Origin: Desulfocapsa sp.
Lineage (GTDB): Bacteria > Desulfobacterota > Desulfobulbia > Desulfobulbales > Desulfocapsaceae
Direction: 5' to 3'
Assembly: GCA_029935135.1 (NCBI GenBank)
Contig: JAOZKX010000181.1
Location: 1 to 5,313, forward strand
Length of the DNA stretch: 5,313 bases
Position 1 is the stretch's first letter, and each line of letters starts with the position of its first letter. Of the stretch, positions 4,335 through 5,313 are shown piece after piece. Both the position numbers and the translations under genes were made by a program. The notes under the pieces were generated by a model. The model made no database searches. It was given only the letters and a program-made list of their open reading frames with translations, and was not told the origin of the DNA.

Positions 4335-5313
4335 AAGAATGTTGAATCTTTGCCTGATTGTTATTCTCAGCCTGCGTTATAAAATTACAGTGAAGGGATT
4401 AGATAGAGTTCTCGCCAAAGGGGACCAATCCATTGTTTTTATGCCAAATCATCCGGCACTGATAGACCCGGTTATAGTGATGTCCCGTTTATATAGTCGG
4501 TTTGCTCCACGCCCGCTTGCCGACGAAGAGCAGGTGGACAGGAGTTTTGTTCGACCATTAATGAATACACTTCGCACCATTGTTATTCCAGATCTCAGTA
4601 AAAACGGTAAAGGTGGACGAAAGGCTGTACTGGATGGAGTGCAGGGCATTGTTGATGGCCTGCAGCAGGGTGATAATATCCTCTTATATCCAGCGGGAAG
4701 ACTCTACCGCAGTCGACATGAATCCATCGGGGCAAACAGCTCGGTGGGGTTGGTATTAAAACGAGTGCCCGAGGCACGTGTTGTGTTACTTCGTACAACT
4801 GGCCTTTGGGGAAGCAGCTTCAGTAGGGCAAATGGCATGCCTTCTCTTACAAAAAATATACGCCTGTATCTGCGAGCGTTGGTTGCAGCGGGTCTGTTCT
4901 TTCTGCCTAAGCGAGAGGTTGTTATTGAGCTTGTCGAACCCGAAAAGTTTCCCAGGGAGAAAGAAAAGCTGCAGATAAACAGTTACCTCGAGGAATTCTA
5001 TAATGAGGTTTCACAACACAATACGATAGTACCTTACTACTGGTGGCAGGGAAGGGAGGGCAAACAGGTAGCAGAACCAAAACAGATTCAAATAAATGAT
5101 GATACCAGTCATATTCCGGCGGCAACCAAAGAGCAGGTTCTTGTGAAGATTAGTGAGCTAAGCGGTGTGAAGACGGTGAATCATGGTGACAGGCTGGCTC
5201 AGGATTTGGGCATGGATTCTCTGGTTCTCGTTGAATTTGTAGCATGGCTGGAACAGGAATTTGCTGTTGTTCTCCTAAATCTTGATGGTCTGCTGACCGT
5301 AGCCCACTGCATT
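4327..5313 (+). CDS. PlsC-family phospholipid acyltransferase fused to an acyl-carrier domain (partial, C-terminus off right edge)
   Basis: The frame stays open for 329 codons to the window edge. Residues 1-18 are a hydrophobic membrane-associating start. The acyltransferase signature NHPALID (41-47) has the catalytic H-X4-D pair His42/Asp47. Further family blocks are RPLADEEQVDRSF (62-74), NGKGGRKAV (93-101) and YPAGRLYRSRHESIGANS (121-138), where YPAGR stands in for the common FPEGT/PEG substrate motif. After about residue 240 there is a Pro/Gln-rich linker. A carrier domain of about 70 residues (about 262 onward) follows, with LGMDSL at 294-299; Ser298 would carry 4'-phosphopantetheine. 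The enzyme should transfer an acyl group to a lysophospholipid or acylglycerol-phosphate at the inner membrane. The downstream part is not visible; an AMP-binding acyl-ACP synthetase domain, as in Aas, would be expected. The 8-nt overlap with the LplT-like gene indicates joint function. Chain preference and substrate are unknown. Confidence 0.87.
   Translation, partial: MFKRMLNLCLIVILSLRYKITVKGLDRVLAKGDQSIVFMPNHPALIDPVIVMSRLYSRFAPRPLADEEQVDRSFVRPLMNTLRTIVIPDLSKNGKGGRKAVLDGVQGIVDGLQQGDNILLYPAGRLYRSRHESIGANSSVGLVLKRVPEARVVLLRTTGLWGSSFSRANGMPSLTKNIRLYLRALVAAGLFFLPKREVVIELVEPEKFPREKEKLQINSYLEEFYNEVSQHNTIVPYYWWQGREGKQVAEPKQIQINDDTSHIPAATKEQVLVKISELSGVKTVNHGDRLAQDLGMDSLVLVEFVAWLEQEFAVVLLNLDGLLTVAHCI

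Overview
The window looks like chromosome from a moderately AT-rich anaerobic Gram-negative bacterium. The best guess is a Desulfobacterota (deltaproteobacterial) lineage such as the sulfate or sulfur reducers of Desulfobulbales. This is inferred from small CxxCH cytochromes next to a porin-like gene, a sigma-54-type activator with an unfamiliar N-terminal domain, and an LplT-like transporter paired with an acyltransferase. No rRNA, tRNA, CRISPR array or insertion sequence was seen.

Region 1-901 (minus strand) is a compact three-gene operon, read from right to left. It encodes two tandem paralogous monoheme c-type cytochromes (593-901, then 230-577) and the signal peptide plus coiled-coil start of an exported protein that runs off the left edge (1-167), possibly a coiled-coil-anchored outer-membrane porin. 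The cytochrome genes are 15 bp apart and about 65% identical in their mature proteins. They share a perfectly identical 47-bp DNA block inside otherwise diverged sequence, which suggests local gene conversion or selection on that segment. The first cytochrome of the pair as numbered from the left (230-577) has no methionine in its mature part, so histidine is the likely distal heme ligand.

Region 902-1335 is a 434-bp gap without a supported gene. It holds only short inverted and direct repeats and must contain or transmit the promoter of the cytochrome operon.

Region 1336-2826 (minus) encodes a 496-residue bacterial enhancer-binding protein with an intact AAA+ ATPase core and a C-terminal helix-turn-helix, but an N-terminal domain of about 155 residues that is neither a recognisable receiver nor a recognisable PAS/GAF domain.

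Region 2827-3041 is a divergent control region. A near-consensus sigma-70 promoter faces the regulator gene. A perfect 11-bp inverted repeat, made of two 9-bp near-palindromes 22 bp apart, lies across its spacer and -10 box. A weaker sigma-54-like site and a weak sigma-70-like site face right.

Region 3042-5313 (plus) is a lipid operon: an LplT-like MFS transporter, overlapping by 8 nt a PlsC-family acyltransferase that carries its own acyl-carrier (phosphopantetheine) domain and runs off the right edge. By analogy with Aas/LplT systems, the pair would flip lysophospholipids or related lipids inward and re-acylate them. The most interesting hypothesis is that the divergent regulator binds the palindromic element, represses itself and activates this lipid operon.
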